This document shows positions 38,413 through 47,167 of a stretch of DNA of 64,000 bases, piece by piece. Source of the stretch: Phocaeicola dorei. Lineage in GTDB: Bacteria; Bacteroidota; Bacteroidia; Bacteroidales; Bacteroidaceae. The notes beneath the pieces are model-generated. The model searched no databases. It was not told the DNA's origin and saw only the letters and a list, made by a program, of their open reading frames with translations. The stretch lies in contig NZ_CP046176.1 of assembly GCF_013009555.1 (NCBI RefSeq), positions 1,333,501 through 1,397,500 of the forward strand. The letters run 5' to 3'. The translations under genes were made by a program, and so were the position numbers. How positions within the stretch are numbered: position 1 is the stretch's first letter; every line of letters begins with the position of its first letter.

Positions 38413-38979
38413 ATGGCAGTAGCAAAGTATAAGATAGTACGGAAATGTCCTGTGTGCGGAGAAGAGTTCTTCGCAAGGACTTTGGAGTCCTGGTATTGTT
38501 CACCCAAATGCTCCAAGGTGGCGTGGAAGCGTAAGCATGATGAAGAAAAACGCCAACTTGAACTGGACAAGATTGTAAGCAATATGCCCAAGTCTAAAGA
38601 GTATATCAGCATAACGGAAGCGTATGCTATGTTTGGTGCAAGCCGCTCAACCATTTATAGGCTCATCTACATGAAAAAGATTTCCTTCATTGAGCCAGAG
38701 AAAGGAATACGACTTGTATGCAAAGGAGAACTAATGAATCTGTTTCCGTTAAGACAGTCTCCGCTTGACACCAAGCCAAGGAAACCAGTTACCATGTACC
38801 GCATGGAACCAGAGGATTGCTATACAATAGGTGAGATTTCCAAGAAATTTCATCTGGATGACAGCACCGTGTATGCTCATATACGAAAATACTCAATACC
38901 GACCCGGCAAATCGGTAATTATGTGTATGCTCACAAGGAATCAATAGACAAACTTTATAAAGATATAAAACCATTATGA
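38413..38979 (+). CDS. Zinc-finger and HTH DNA-binding protein (Xis-like)
   Basis: 188 aa. An N-terminal four-cysteine zinc finger (CPVCGEEF...WYCSPKC, residues 12-33) is followed by two excisionase-like HTH modules (ISITEAYAMFGASRSTIYRLI and CYTIGEISKKFHLDDSTVYAHI). The last bases overlap the integrase start by four (ATGA). An 18-codon frame (38369-38422) ends just inside the start and may couple translation. Likely recombination directionality factor or integrase regulator. Confidence 0.75.
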   Translation: MAVAKYKIVRKCPVCGEEFFARTLESWYCSPKCSKVAWKRKHDEEKRQLELDKIVSNMPKSKEYISITEAYAMFGASRSTIYRLIYMKKISFIEPEKGIRLVCKGELMNLFPLRQSPLDTKPRKPVTMYRMEPEDCYTIGEISKKFHLDDSTVYAHIRKYSIPTRQIGNYVYAHKESIDKLYKDIKPL

Positions 38980-40223
38980 AAAGATTAGATTATACTAAAG
39001 TCTCCGTCAAATTAAAGAAAAGTGAGTGGAGAGATGAGTGGTTCATCTATCTTGAAGCTTATCCTGTTTATGAGACGGGAAATGACAAACCCAAACGAGT
39101 GCGTGAATATCTCAGGAGGTCTATTACTACCCCTATATGGGATAAACGACGAAGCGAGCGAGCCGTTGCTGGTAGAATAAAGTACAAGCCCAAGCGAGAT
39201 GACAATGGCGTTATTCAGTGTAAATCCAAGCAAGATATGGAAACTTGCCTTTATGCGGATGGCGTTCGAGTCCTGCGTCAAAAAGAGTACGACAACATGG
39301 CTCTCTTTACTGACCAGCAAATGGAAATGGCAGAACAAAGCGAACGCTCAAAATGCAATGTTCTGGAGTATATTGAGAAGTTAATCAAAGAAAGAGAGGA
39401 AACTGCGTCAGAATCGATAGTTGTCAACTGGCGCAGATTGCACACACTGTTGTCAATGTTTGCCAAGTGTGACTACATACAGTTCTCGCAGATTGACATG
39501 AAGTATATTGAGGCATTCCGTTCCTTCTTGATAAAGGCACCGCAGGGTGGTTCTAAGAAAGGAACTATTTCAAGGAATACGGCATCGACGTACTTCTCTA
39601 TCTTCAAGGCGGCACTCAAACAAGCTTTCGTGGATGGCTATCTGAATTGTGATATTGCTGCCAAGGCTAAAAATATCATGTTTCAGAGTGCTCGAAGAGA
39701 GTATCTGTCACTGGAAGAACTTAATATATTGGCAAAGACTCCGTGTGATGATATACTAAAACGGGCAGCCTTGTTCTCTGCACTGACAGGAATGCGACAT
39801 AGCGATATTCAAAAGCTTAAATGGTCAGAGGTTGAAGAATACAATGGTGGGTACCGTCTCAATTTCACTCAGCAGAAGACTAAGGGCGTTGAATACATGC
39901 CTATATCGCCACAGGCATACAAGCTTTGCGGTGAGCGCAAGAAAGACGGAGAACTGTTGGTGTTTGCCGGACTGCCTGACCCTTCATGGATATCTAGGCC
40001 TTTGGAACGGTGGGTAAAAGCATCAGGGATTACCAAGCACATCACCTTTCATTGCTTCCGCCACACCTATGCAACGTTACAATTGGCTAACGGTACAGAC
40101 ATATATACCGTAAGCAAAATGTTAGGGCATACCAATGTAAAAACCACGCAAATCTACGCAAAAGTAATTGACAAGAAGAAAGATGAAGCTACAGAAGCTT
40201 TTAAGTTGGACATAGATGAATAG
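38976..40223 (+). CDS. Tyrosine recombinase (ICE integrase)
   Basis: 415 aa. N-terminal arm-binding domain (Arm-DNA-bind type), core-binding SAM-like domain and catalytic domain with Arg in LTGMRHSDI, HCFRHTYATL and the nucleophile region LGHTNVKTTQIYAKV (Tyr). It should integrate the element next to dnaK. Same family layout as the integrase of the nested element (51549-52688), but clearly a different protein. Confidence 0.93.
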   Translation: MKRLDYTKVSVKLKKSEWRDEWFIYLEAYPVYETGNDKPKRVREYLRRSITTPIWDKRRSERAVAGRIKYKPKRDDNGVIQCKSKQDMETCLYADGVRVLRQKEYDNMALFTDQQMEMAEQSERSKCNVLEYIEKLIKEREETASESIVVNWRRLHTLLSMFAKCDYIQFSQIDMKYIEAFRSFLIKAPQGGSKKGTISRNTASTYFSIFKAALKQAFVDGYLNCDIAAKAKNIMFQSARREYLSLEELNILAKTPCDDILKRAALFSALTGMRHSDIQKLKWSEVEEYNGGYRLNFTQQKTKGVEYMPISPQAYKLCGERKKDGELLVFAGLPDPSWISRPLERWVKASGITKHITFHCFRHTYATLQLANGTDIYTVSKMLGHTNVKTTQIYAKVIDKKKDEATEAFKLDIDE

Positions 40224-40255
40224 TGATTATCATTTGTAAGCACTTAGTATAGAAG

Positions 40256-40297
40256 ACCACTTGTATCAATAAGTCCTTTATTGTACAGGTGGTTTTT
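40256..40297 (+). terminator. Terminator after the integrase
   Basis: ACCACTTGTATCAATAA pairs with TTATTGTACAGGTGGT with one bulged base and one G-U, followed by TTTTT. Confidence 0.65.
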
Positions 40298-40459
40298 AGT
40301 GCCTTTCATTTTCAACATTCTATGTAATGATGCTATTGTTTTGGCACTTTAACCTTTCGTGGAAACCAAACATTTATAACAATAAACAGATAAAAATGAA
40401 AAAAGACAGCCTTTTTTGGCTTCTCTCTTTTTGAAGAGAGCAAGCGTGTCCACAAACAT

Positions 40460-41188
40460 GTGGAGTGTACAGAAGACTTCTACAGAGAACTGTATGAGTT
40501 GTTTGAGATCGCAAGAAGTTGGTATCTTCAAGCTGAAAAGAATCATATGAAGACAGAGTACTTCATAGAACTATTTGAGCGCAGTCACCAATATATTGAC
40601 TGTGATTGTGCACGTTGTAAGAACTCGCGACAGATGGCAATTGGCATTATTGGTACTTTGTTTAGAGACTCTAAGTGTGTGTCAATAATCAAGAAAAAAG
40701 AAGATTATTCCAAGCAGGAACTTATTGAGTTGTTTCTTCAACATGTGGGTACTGGTCTGCCAATCCTTACCCGAAAGAAATCGTCCATCCTCACTTTGGG
40801 ATGCCAATTGTCAGACAGACAGATGGATTTGTTGGTAGAACTTGTCCAAAGTCACGACATATTTGATTTTGCCGACAACAGTGATGTGCGTAGCGAGTTG
40901 TGTCGCCTATTCAAGTGCGACTTGGACGCATCTATCCGTGTAAAGAATGTACGTAATGTAGCCGTACTGTTTGACGCTATGGCTCAATACCATTTGATAA
41001 ACAATAATTGGCAATATGTCATGGGAGAAGGTCGCTTCTTAACCAGTATCAAAAAGGATGGAACAGAGAAATTCATAACTTCAAGTTGTCTTTCCTCTTC
41101 TCTTTCAAGGATAAGAAGAAACGTTTCCATGACAGCAAGTCAATATGCCATCTGCAAATCCATCGAACAGATATTAAGAGAGGAATAA
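40460..41188 (+). CDS. Unrecognised ICE protein, N terminus probably frameshifted
   Basis: 242 aa from a GTG at 40460. The frame is open upstream to about 40400 but has no ATG. ATG AAA AAA at 40396 in the neighbouring frame reads MKKDSLFWLLSLF and then meets TGA at 40432. Dropping one T from the T5 run 40428-40432 joins the two frames into a 263-residue protein (…SLFEESKRVHKHVECTEDFY…). So this is either a single-base insertion, a programmed +1 shift at TTT-TGA, or a GTG start. The C-terminal half (NVAVLFDAMAQYHLI…) looks soluble and mostly helical; I recognise no family. Confidence 0.6.
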   Translation: MECTEDFYRELYELFEIARSWYLQAEKNHMKTEYFIELFERSHQYIDCDCARCKNSRQMAIGIIGTLFRDSKCVSIIKKKEDYSKQELIELFLQHVGTGLPILTRKKSSILTLGCQLSDRQMDLLVELVQSHDIFDFADNSDVRSELCRLFKCDLDASIRVKNVRNVAVLFDAMAQYHLINNNWQYVMGEGRFLTSIKKDGTEKFITSSCLSSSLSRIRRNVSMTASQYAICKSIEQILREE

Positions 41189-41218
41189 ATCACAATAATT
41201 CTGCTAAATGAAAGTAAA

Positions 41219-41266
41219 AACGTGATAGTTTGGTTGATACTGCCTTACTATCACGTTACTTTTTCT
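41219..41266 (+). terminator. Hairpin AACGTGATAGT / ACTATCACGTT
   Basis: Perfect 11-base arms (41219-41229 and 41247-41257) followed by ACTTTTTC. Confidence 0.7.
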
Positions 41267-41286
41267 ATTTAGTGACAGTCTCCCCA

Positions 41287-41294
41287 TAACTTTG
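41287..41294 (+). promoter_or_regulatory. -7 element TAACTTTG
   Basis: TAACTTTG followed by CATC, 28 bases ahead of the start at 41322. No clean -33 box. Same TTTGCATC sequence as at 44400, 47121 and 51455. Confidence 0.4.
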
Positions 41295-41321
41295 CATCAA
41301 AAATCATAAAAAATAATTAGC

Positions 41322-41690
41322 ATGGAAGAAAATAGTATAAGATTTGAAGATATTCCCAACGCTATAACGGGGGTACTGAAAAAGCTGTCATCATTAGAAG
41401 ACAAGATTGATGGTATATATGAACTTGTTCAATCAGAAAAAGAAGAAACATGGTTTACGGTTGCTGAATTATGTGCTTATCTCCCAACACATCCGGTAGA
41501 GCATACCATATATTGCTGGACAAGCAATCGGGAAATACCGTTTCACAAGAGAGGCAAACGCATCATGTTCCTCAAATCTGAGATAGATGAATGGCTTCAA
41601 GGAACCAAGGGCAAATCGAAGAACGAGATTCAAAGAGAAGCAGAGGAATATGTACTATCTACACAAAGAAAGAATAGACGGCTAATATAA
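41322..41690 (+). CDS. Helix-turn-helix, excisionase-like protein
   Basis: 122 aa. N-terminal coiled region (ITGVLKKLSSLEDKIDGIYELV) and a MerR/Xis-like winged helix (WFTVAELCAYLPTHPVEHTIYCWTSNREIPFHKRGKRIMFLKSEIDEWL). Homologous in layout to the proteins at 41734 and 52714. Likely DNA-bending factor in excision or regulation. Confidence 0.75.
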   Translation: MEENSIRFEDIPNAITGVLKKLSSLEDKIDGIYELVQSEKEETWFTVAELCAYLPTHPVEHTIYCWTSNREIPFHKRGKRIMFLKSEIDEWLQGTKGKSKNEIQREAEEYVLSTQRKNRRLI

Positions 41691-41733
41691 CCGTGCTACT
41701 GTCTGTAAACAATTTAATTAAGGTACGTGACAC

Positions 41734-42075
41734 ATGAATGAAAGACATTTTAGACTCTATGAGCGAATTGTCGCAATAGAAGACAGTTTGGAGGCTTTGG
41801 GACCTATTGACAAACTAATAGAGCGAATCGAGGAATTGGAGAAGATGGTCAAGCAGACCAAAACCGTCTTGGGGTTTGACGAAGCATGTAAGTATATTGG
41901 TGTTTCTGAAAGCCTGCTATACAAACTTACAGCCGCAAAAGAAGTTCCACACTATAAGCCAAGGGGAAAAATGCTGTATTTTAATAGAGAAGAAATCGAC
42001 AAGTGGCTGCTCCAAAACAAACAAGAGGTCATTGGAATGGTAACGAAAATAGAAATTGATAATCCGAAAGAATGA
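41734..42075 (+). CDS. Helix-turn-helix, excisionase-like protein
   Basis: 113 aa. It has a coiled N terminus (LIERIEELEKMVKQTK) and an HTH_17 domain (VLGFDEACKYIGVSESLLYKLTAAKEVPHYKPRGKMLYFNREEIDKWL). It overlaps the RepA-like gene start by four bases. Together with the 41322 gene it makes a pair typical of Bacteroides mobile elements. Confidence 0.75.
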   Translation: MNERHFRLYERIVAIEDSLEALGPIDKLIERIEELEKMVKQTKTVLGFDEACKYIGVSESLLYKLTAAKEVPHYKPRGKMLYFNREEIDKWLLQNKQEVIGMVTKIEIDNPKE

Positions 42076-43184
42076 AAATGGAAGAAAATAACAAACATGT
42101 ACAGCCTAACTCAAAAGAGGAAGGAGTACAGCGTCTCAATCGCATATTGAGCGAATCGTTGATAAAGGCAACAGATACTTATAAAACACCTCCTCAGATT
42201 ATATGGGTTGATAATTCCAGCATAGCCACATTGGGCAACTTCAGTGCTTCTACTGGTAAGGCAAAGGCGAAAAAGACCTTCAACGTGTCTGCCTTGGTAG
42301 CCGCTTCCCTCGCCAACGGCAAGGTACTGAACTATCGCGCCAGTCTGCCAGAGGGGAAACGCAAGATACTGTATGTAGATACGGAGCAGAGCCGCTATCA
42401 CTGCCATAATGTGCTGGAGCGCATCCTGAAGCTCGCTGGTCTACCTACAAGCATCGACAACGAGAACCTTGACTTTATCTGTCTGAGAGAGTACACGCCC
42501 TCCGTCAGGATAGAGGTCATAGACTATGCGCTTGCCCAAGACCAAAGCTATGGACTGGTCATCATCGACGGAATCAGAGACCTGCTTCTCGACATCAACA
42601 ATGCGGGAGAATCGGTCGAGGTCATCAACAAGATGATGGAATGGTCATCAAAGTATGACCTGCACATCCATTGCGTATTGCATCAGAACAAGGGCGACAA
42701 TAACGTGCGCGGGCATATCGGTACGGAGATGAACAACAAGGCAGAGACGGTGCTTGTCATCACCAAGAGCACCACCAATCCCGACATCAGCGAGGTGAAG
42801 GCGATGCACATCCGTGAGAAGGAGTTCAAGCCGTTTGCCTTTACAGTCAATGAGGAAGGGTTGCCAGAGATTGTCGAGCACACGCCGGAGAAGGAAGAAG
42901 GTGACAAGCAACCGTCAAGGTTTACTTACCAAGACTTGACATCCGAACAGCATAACGAGGCGCTGACGGCTGCATTCAAGGAGAAACCTATCAAAGGATT
43001 CGATCGCATGGTGGAGGAATTAACGCAAGCCTATGCAGACATTGGCTTTAAGCGTGGCAGAAGCGTCATCATCAAAATGCTGAAATACCTGATTAACGAG
43101 CAAAAGCTCATAGTGAAGCGGGATAATCATTACTATTTCGGATATACACCTGCCGAGATTGACCTGTTCCATGAAGAGGAATAA
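42072..43184 (+). CDS. RepA-like RecA-fold ATPase
   Basis: 370 aa. RecA/AAA_25-like ATPase with an atypical P-loop region FSASTGKAKAKKTFNVSALVA, then KILYVDTEQSRY and Walker B YGLVIIDGIRDLLLD, as in RepA-type hexameric helicases of mobilizable elements. The C-terminal part (about 280-365) looks like a winged helix. With the next-door primase it may replicate the circular form of the element. Confidence 0.7.
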   Translation: MKMEENNKHVQPNSKEEGVQRLNRILSESLIKATDTYKTPPQIIWVDNSSIATLGNFSASTGKAKAKKTFNVSALVAASLANGKVLNYRASLPEGKRKILYVDTEQSRYHCHNVLERILKLAGLPTSIDNENLDFICLREYTPSVRIEVIDYALAQDQSYGLVIIDGIRDLLLDINNAGESVEVINKMMEWSSKYDLHIHCVLHQNKGDNNVRGHIGTEMNNKAETVLVITKSTTNPDISEVKAMHIREKEFKPFAFTVNEEGLPEIVEHTPEKEEGDKQPSRFTYQDLTSEQHNEALTAAFKEKPIKGFDRMVEELTQAYADIGFKRGRSVIIKMLKYLINEQKLIVKRDNHYYFGYTPAEIDLFHEEE

Positions 43185-43201
43185 AAACAGTTCAGAAACC
43201 A

Positions 43202-43344
43202 GTTTAGTTTACGTCCGTACCTATATATAAGAAATAAGGCCAAAGTAAACCGAAATCGGAGGCTGAATTGGGAAGCGGAAAAGTAGTTTAGCAAATGGTT
43301 TAGTTTACGGGTGTGCCTATATAGGAGAAAGGGTAAAGTAAACT
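43202..43344 (+). repeat. Duplicated block between RepA-like and primase genes
   Basis: GTTTAGTTTACG...GTACCTATATA...AAAGTAAAC at 43202-43250 recurs as GTTTAGTTTACGG...GTGCCTATATAG...AAAGTAAAC at 43298-43343, start to start 96 bases. Within each copy GTTTAC and GTAAAC can pair across about 30 bases. It lies in a gap between the putative helicase and primase. Confidence 0.7.
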
Positions 43345-43384
43345 GTTTCCATGGACAAAGTAAAACCGAACAAATGAAAGTACA

Positions 43385-44284
43385 ATGAATATTGAACAAT
43401 CGAAGAAACTGAGCATTATAGACTTCTTAGACAAGGAGAATGTAACGCTGAAAAAGAAGAAGGGCAATGCCTACTGGTATCTGTCACCCTTCAGGGACGA
43501 GAAGACCGCATCGTTCAAGGTCAGCAAGAAGGAGAACCTGTGGTACGACTACGCCATTAAGGAGGGCGGTGACCTTGTGGAGCTGGTAAAGCGTATGTAT
43601 AACAAACAATCCGTTTCCGATGCCCTTGCCTACCTTGCGTCCAAGAGTATTGCCACTGTGGATAAGGCAATCGAGACCGCTATCGCAGCCAAGGAATACA
43701 CGACAACCAAGATGAACGATGTGAAGCTGCTCCCACTGAGCAACCATTCTCTGCTGTCCTATTTCAGTAGCCGACGGATAGACATCACCATTGGCAGGAT
43801 GTATTGCAGGGAGATACACTACAAGGTTGAGCAAAAACATTACTATGGCATTGCCTTTGGCAATCTGAGTGAAGGACATGAGGTGCGCAATCCCTATTTC
43901 AAGGGCTGCATCGGGCATAAGGACATCACCCTGCTTGCCCATACGTTCAACGAGTGGCAAAACGGTTGTCTGGTCTTTGAGGGCTTCATGGACTTCCTTG
44001 CTTATATGACCCTCGTTAAACAGCAAGACCGATGGTTTGTCGTTGAAAGCCCTTGCGACTATATGATACTGAACTCAGTCGCCAACCTCAAACAGGCATT
44101 GCATTACCTTGACCGTTACACCCACATCCATTGCTTCCTCGACAACGACCAGGCAGGACGCAAGACGGTTGAGAGCATCAGCAATGTATTCGAGTACAGG
44201 GTGACGGACGAGTCCTTCAGATATGCCGACTACAAGGATGTCAACGACTATCTGATGAGGAAGAAACGAACGGCATCTGAATGA
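43385..44284 (+). CDS. Toprim-domain DNA primase
   Basis: 299 aa. The N-terminal domain YWYLSPFRDEKTASFKVSKKEN and WYDYAIKEGGDLVELVKRMY is the CHC2 primase fold, but the zinc cysteines are missing. The Toprim core has FEGFMDFLAY (catalytic Glu) and HCFLDNDQAGRKT (DxD type). Probably primes element DNA replication after transfer. Confidence 0.8.
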   Translation: MNIEQSKKLSIIDFLDKENVTLKKKKGNAYWYLSPFRDEKTASFKVSKKENLWYDYAIKEGGDLVELVKRMYNKQSVSDALAYLASKSIATVDKAIETAIAAKEYTTTKMNDVKLLPLSNHSLLSYFSSRRIDITIGRMYCREIHYKVEQKHYYGIAFGNLSEGHEVRNPYFKGCIGHKDITLLAHTFNEWQNGCLVFEGFMDFLAYMTLVKQQDRWFVVESPCDYMILNSVANLKQALHYLDRYTHIHCFLDNDQAGRKTVESISNVFEYRVTDESFRYADYKDVNDYLMRKKRTASE

Positions 44285-44399
44285 CATTATAAAGACGAAA
44301 ACACCATCATTTGATGCAAAAATGGCTCAAATGCATTGAAATTACATATCAAATCTGCACTTTTTCGCCCAAACATGCTTGATTCTCAATTATTATCCT

Positions 44400-44407
44400 T
44401 ATTTTTG
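44400..44407 (+). promoter_or_regulatory. -7 element TATTTTTG of the three-gene cassette
   Basis: TATTTTTG followed by CATC. A near TTG -33 box lies at 44379-44381 (18 bases). It supports the ATG at 44441 as start of the next gene and shows that the cassette has its own transcription. Confidence 0.5.
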
Positions 44408-44440
44408 CATCGTTTTAATACATTATTAAAATGTAGCAGA

Positions 44441-45412
44441 ATGGAATTAAAAAAAGAAATAAGGATATTGGGCAGACGCTTTGAGGTGGAACCTCGTGCC
44501 AAGGAAAGCCTGAAAGGCATCACGGTTGGCGAGAAACTCTCATACCGTTTCTATGATGGCACATACCAAGGCACGCCCCTGCTGTTCGTTGAGCCCAAGA
44601 AGGGCAATCCCTCTCCACGGACTTGCGCCATCACGGGCAAGCGGTTGACCGAAGCCCTGGGACTGCCTGCGGTGTTTATCCTTGCGCCCGGACCCACCTA
44701 CGAGCGACACAGACTGGCAGACAAAGGAGTCTTCTTTGTCATGTCCGAGGAATATGCCCATCTGCCAGGCATCATAGCATTGGAGAAGACAAGCAACAGG
44801 AAGATTGCCGAAGTATTGACCCCTGTGGCGCAATACATACTACTCTATCACCTACAGGTGGGCAGTATTGAAGGAATGTCGCCAAGGGATATTGCACCGT
44901 TGCTTCCATATTCTTACGAAAGCGTCACGTTGGGTGTCACCTGTCTTGAAGATGTAGGACTGTGTCAAAAGATTCAGAACGGACAGCGCAGCAAGGTGGT
45001 ACACTTCGAGTTGAAGGGCAAGGAACTGTGGGACAAGGCTCAGAACGTCTTGCTGTCACCTGTGGAGAACCGCATCTTTTGCGATGACATACGCTTGGAT
45101 GCGGAATACCCCGTATGCGGCATCAATGCCCTGGCACATTATTCCATGCTTAATCGTGACCGGGAAGAGATGATAATGATGACAAGCAAGGAATATCGTG
45201 CCGTCAAGTCGGCTGATGTCATGGAGAATCCCAACATCTATGACGGCAACTATATCATAGAGGTATGGAAATACCCTGTTGTCAGCAAAATGGGCGACAA
45301 AAGCCAGTGGGTTGATCGCCTTTCCCTTGTCCTTTCGTTGAGAGATGATGATGATCCGAGAGTAGAAAAAGAAGTAGAACGAATAATCAGTGAACAGAAA
45401 TGGAAGGATTAG
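44441..45412 (+). CDS. Winged-helix protein, AbiEi-like (possible antitoxin)
   Basis: 323 aa from MELKKEIRILGRRFEV; an earlier in-frame ATG at 44336 lies upstream of the promoter. After an N-terminal about 130-residue domain comes a winged helix (about 145-210; ILLYHLQVGSIEGMSPRDIAPLLPYSYESVTLGVTCLEDVGLC), then a C-terminal domain. It overlaps the nucleotidyltransferase gene by 13 bases, as abiEi overlaps abiEii in type IV toxin-antitoxin pairs. No detailed homology to AbiEi can be claimed from sequence alone. Confidence 0.5.
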   Translation: MELKKEIRILGRRFEVEPRAKESLKGITVGEKLSYRFYDGTYQGTPLLFVEPKKGNPSPRTCAITGKRLTEALGLPAVFILAPGPTYERHRLADKGVFFVMSEEYAHLPGIIALEKTSNRKIAEVLTPVAQYILLYHLQVGSIEGMSPRDIAPLLPYSYESVTLGVTCLEDVGLCQKIQNGQRSKVVHFELKGKELWDKAQNVLLSPVENRIFCDDIRLDAEYPVCGINALAHYSMLNRDREEMIMMTSKEYRAVKSADVMENPNIYDGNYIIEVWKYPVVSKMGDKSQWVDRLSLVLSLRDDDDPRVEKEVERIISEQKWKD

Positions 45413-46179
45413 TCAAGTTCCGTGAAGCATTTGCGGAATACTCAGAAAACTATGTGGTGATAGGCGGAGCAGCCTGTGACATCACCATGACCAATACCGT
45501 GGTGCGTCCACGCGCCACACACGACATCGACATGATAGTCATCGTAGAGAACATGACCGAGGCTTTCGCCAATCGCTTCTGGCAGTTTGTGCGGGAGGCT
45601 GGCTATCGACCTGAAAAGAGGAAACAGGAGGCTGGTGAGCCACCAAGGTATGAAATGTATCGTTTCCTTGATGGTAAAGACGGCTATCCCGAGATGATAG
45701 AACTGCTGTCACGCCACCCCGACGTGCTTGGAGAGCCAAAGGGATTTGTCATAGAACCTATCCCGACCGATGAAGATGTGTCGAGTCTTAGTGCCATCAT
45801 CATGGACGATGATTACTATCACTTTACTATCGCACACAGCCAACTGACTGATGGCATACGCCATGCCAATTCCGCTGCCTTGATAGCACTGAAGGCAAGA
45901 GCCTACCTAAATCTCATGGCAGACAAGCGGGACGGCAAGCATGTGAACACCAAAGACATCAAGAAGCACCGTTCGGACATCCTGAAAAATGTGGTCATAA
46001 TGACTGAGGACAACATTGAGGCTCCTGCTTCAATAGTGGCATGTATAAGGGAGTTTGTCGCCTCCATCAGAGCCGACTGGTCAACTCTCGCAGAACCATT
46101 GTCAAAGTCACTCGGTCAAGACGAGGCATTTGTGACCGGACTGTTAGATCAACTGGATGAATTGTTTATAGAAGCATGA
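45400..46179 (+). CDS. AbiEii-like nucleotidyltransferase
   Basis: 259 aa. Polymerase-beta-type nucleotidyltransferase: VVIGGAACDITM then ATHDIDMIV (Gly-Gly and the DxD metal site). It also has ALIALKARAYLNL and KDIKKHRSDI, typical of the AbiEii/AbiGii family, whose members transfer nucleotides to tRNA or other targets as phage-defence toxins. It overlaps the next gene by four bases. Confidence 0.65.
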   Translation: MEGLVKFREAFAEYSENYVVIGGAACDITMTNTVVRPRATHDIDMIVIVENMTEAFANRFWQFVREAGYRPEKRKQEAGEPPRYEMYRFLDGKDGYPEMIELLSRHPDVLGEPKGFVIEPIPTDEDVSSLSAIIMDDDYYHFTIAHSQLTDGIRHANSAALIALKARAYLNLMADKRDGKHVNTKDIKKHRSDILKNVVIMTEDNIEAPASIVACIREFVASIRADWSTLAEPLSKSLGQDEAFVTGLLDQLDELFIEA

Positions 46180-46946
46180 CCAATATGAAGATACAATACG
46201 CATCCGACCTGCATCTGGAGTTTGCCGACAATTGGCGGTATCTGAAAGCCCACCCCTTGGAGGTGACGGGCGACATACTGCTGCTTGCCGGCGACATCGG
46301 CTATCTCGGCGATGACAACTACTCCAAGCATCCCTTTTGGGACTGGGCATCGGAGAACTACAAGGAGGTGCATTGCTGCATGGGCAACCATGAGTTCTAC
46401 AAATATTATGATGTGGCGACACTGCCCGACGGCTATCTCTTGGAGGTACGTCCCAATGTATTCAGCCACTACAACGGTATTGCGAGGATTGGCGACACCG
46501 ACATCATCCTCTCCACCCTTTGGTCGAGGATTCCTTTGGAGGACGCTTACTTCACCGAGCAAGTGATAAGCGACTTCCGCCGTATATTATATAAAGGTGA
46601 GCTGATGACCCATGCCCAATTCAATGCTGAGCATGAACGTTGCCTCACCTTTATCAAGGATGCAGTGGCATATTCGCAAGCAGCCCATAAGATTGTTGTC
46701 ACCCATCATGTACCATCGTTCCGTATGCTCCACCCAAAGTTTCAAGGCAGCAAGGCAAACGTGGCGTTCACCGTAGAGTTGGAGGACTATATCACCGATA
46801 GCGGCATAGACTATTGGATATACGGACATTCGCACACCAACATCGATGCCAGGATAGGCAACACCCAATGCTTGTCCAACCAGTTGGGCTATGTTTTCTC
46901 TAACGAACATCAGGACTTCTCCCATGGCAAGTACCTGACCATATAG
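46176..46946 (+). CDS. Calcineurin-like metallophosphoesterase
   Basis: 256 aa. Motif I SDLHLEF, GDIGY, GNHEFY, HHVPS and GHSHTN form the complete two-metal site. Substrate could be nucleic acid, cyclic nucleotide or phosphoprotein. It is translationally coupled with the nucleotidyltransferase (overlap ATGA) and is the last gene of the cassette, followed by a strong terminator. Confidence 0.85.
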   Translation: MTNMKIQYASDLHLEFADNWRYLKAHPLEVTGDILLLAGDIGYLGDDNYSKHPFWDWASENYKEVHCCMGNHEFYKYYDVATLPDGYLLEVRPNVFSHYNGIARIGDTDIILSTLWSRIPLEDAYFTEQVISDFRRILYKGELMTHAQFNAEHERCLTFIKDAVAYSQAAHKIVVTHHVPSFRMLHPKFQGSKANVAFTVELEDYITDSGIDYWIYGHSHTNIDARIGNTQCLSNQLGYVFSNEHQDFSHGKYLTI

Positions 46947-46979
46947 CCATCCACATTTTTTTCATCCACCCTCTTTACA

Positions 46980-47009
46980 AGCTCTTCCCTATCGGAAGGG
47001 CTTTTTTTG
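46980..47009 (+). terminator. Terminator of the wHTH-nucleotidyltransferase-phosphoesterase cassette
   Basis: AGCTCTTCC, loop CTATC, GGAAGGGCT with one G-U, then TTTTTT. Confidence 0.85.
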
Positions 47010-47167
47010 TGCCTTTCGAGTTTGATTTTTGAGTATGATTGCGAGTGTAATCAAAATTAGAGTTAAGATTTGGCTCCGCGGAAAGTCATTTCGGTTTAAG
47101 ATTGAAGAAAAGGTAGTTCCTTTGCATCGGCAATAAGCCAAACCATAGTAAAATCAAACTTGAAAAT

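Noticed and set aside
46980..47009. CRISPR-like or tRNA-like structure in the gap after the phosphoesterase
   Set aside because: It is a simple terminator; I found no CRISPR array, tRNA or rRNA gene in the window.
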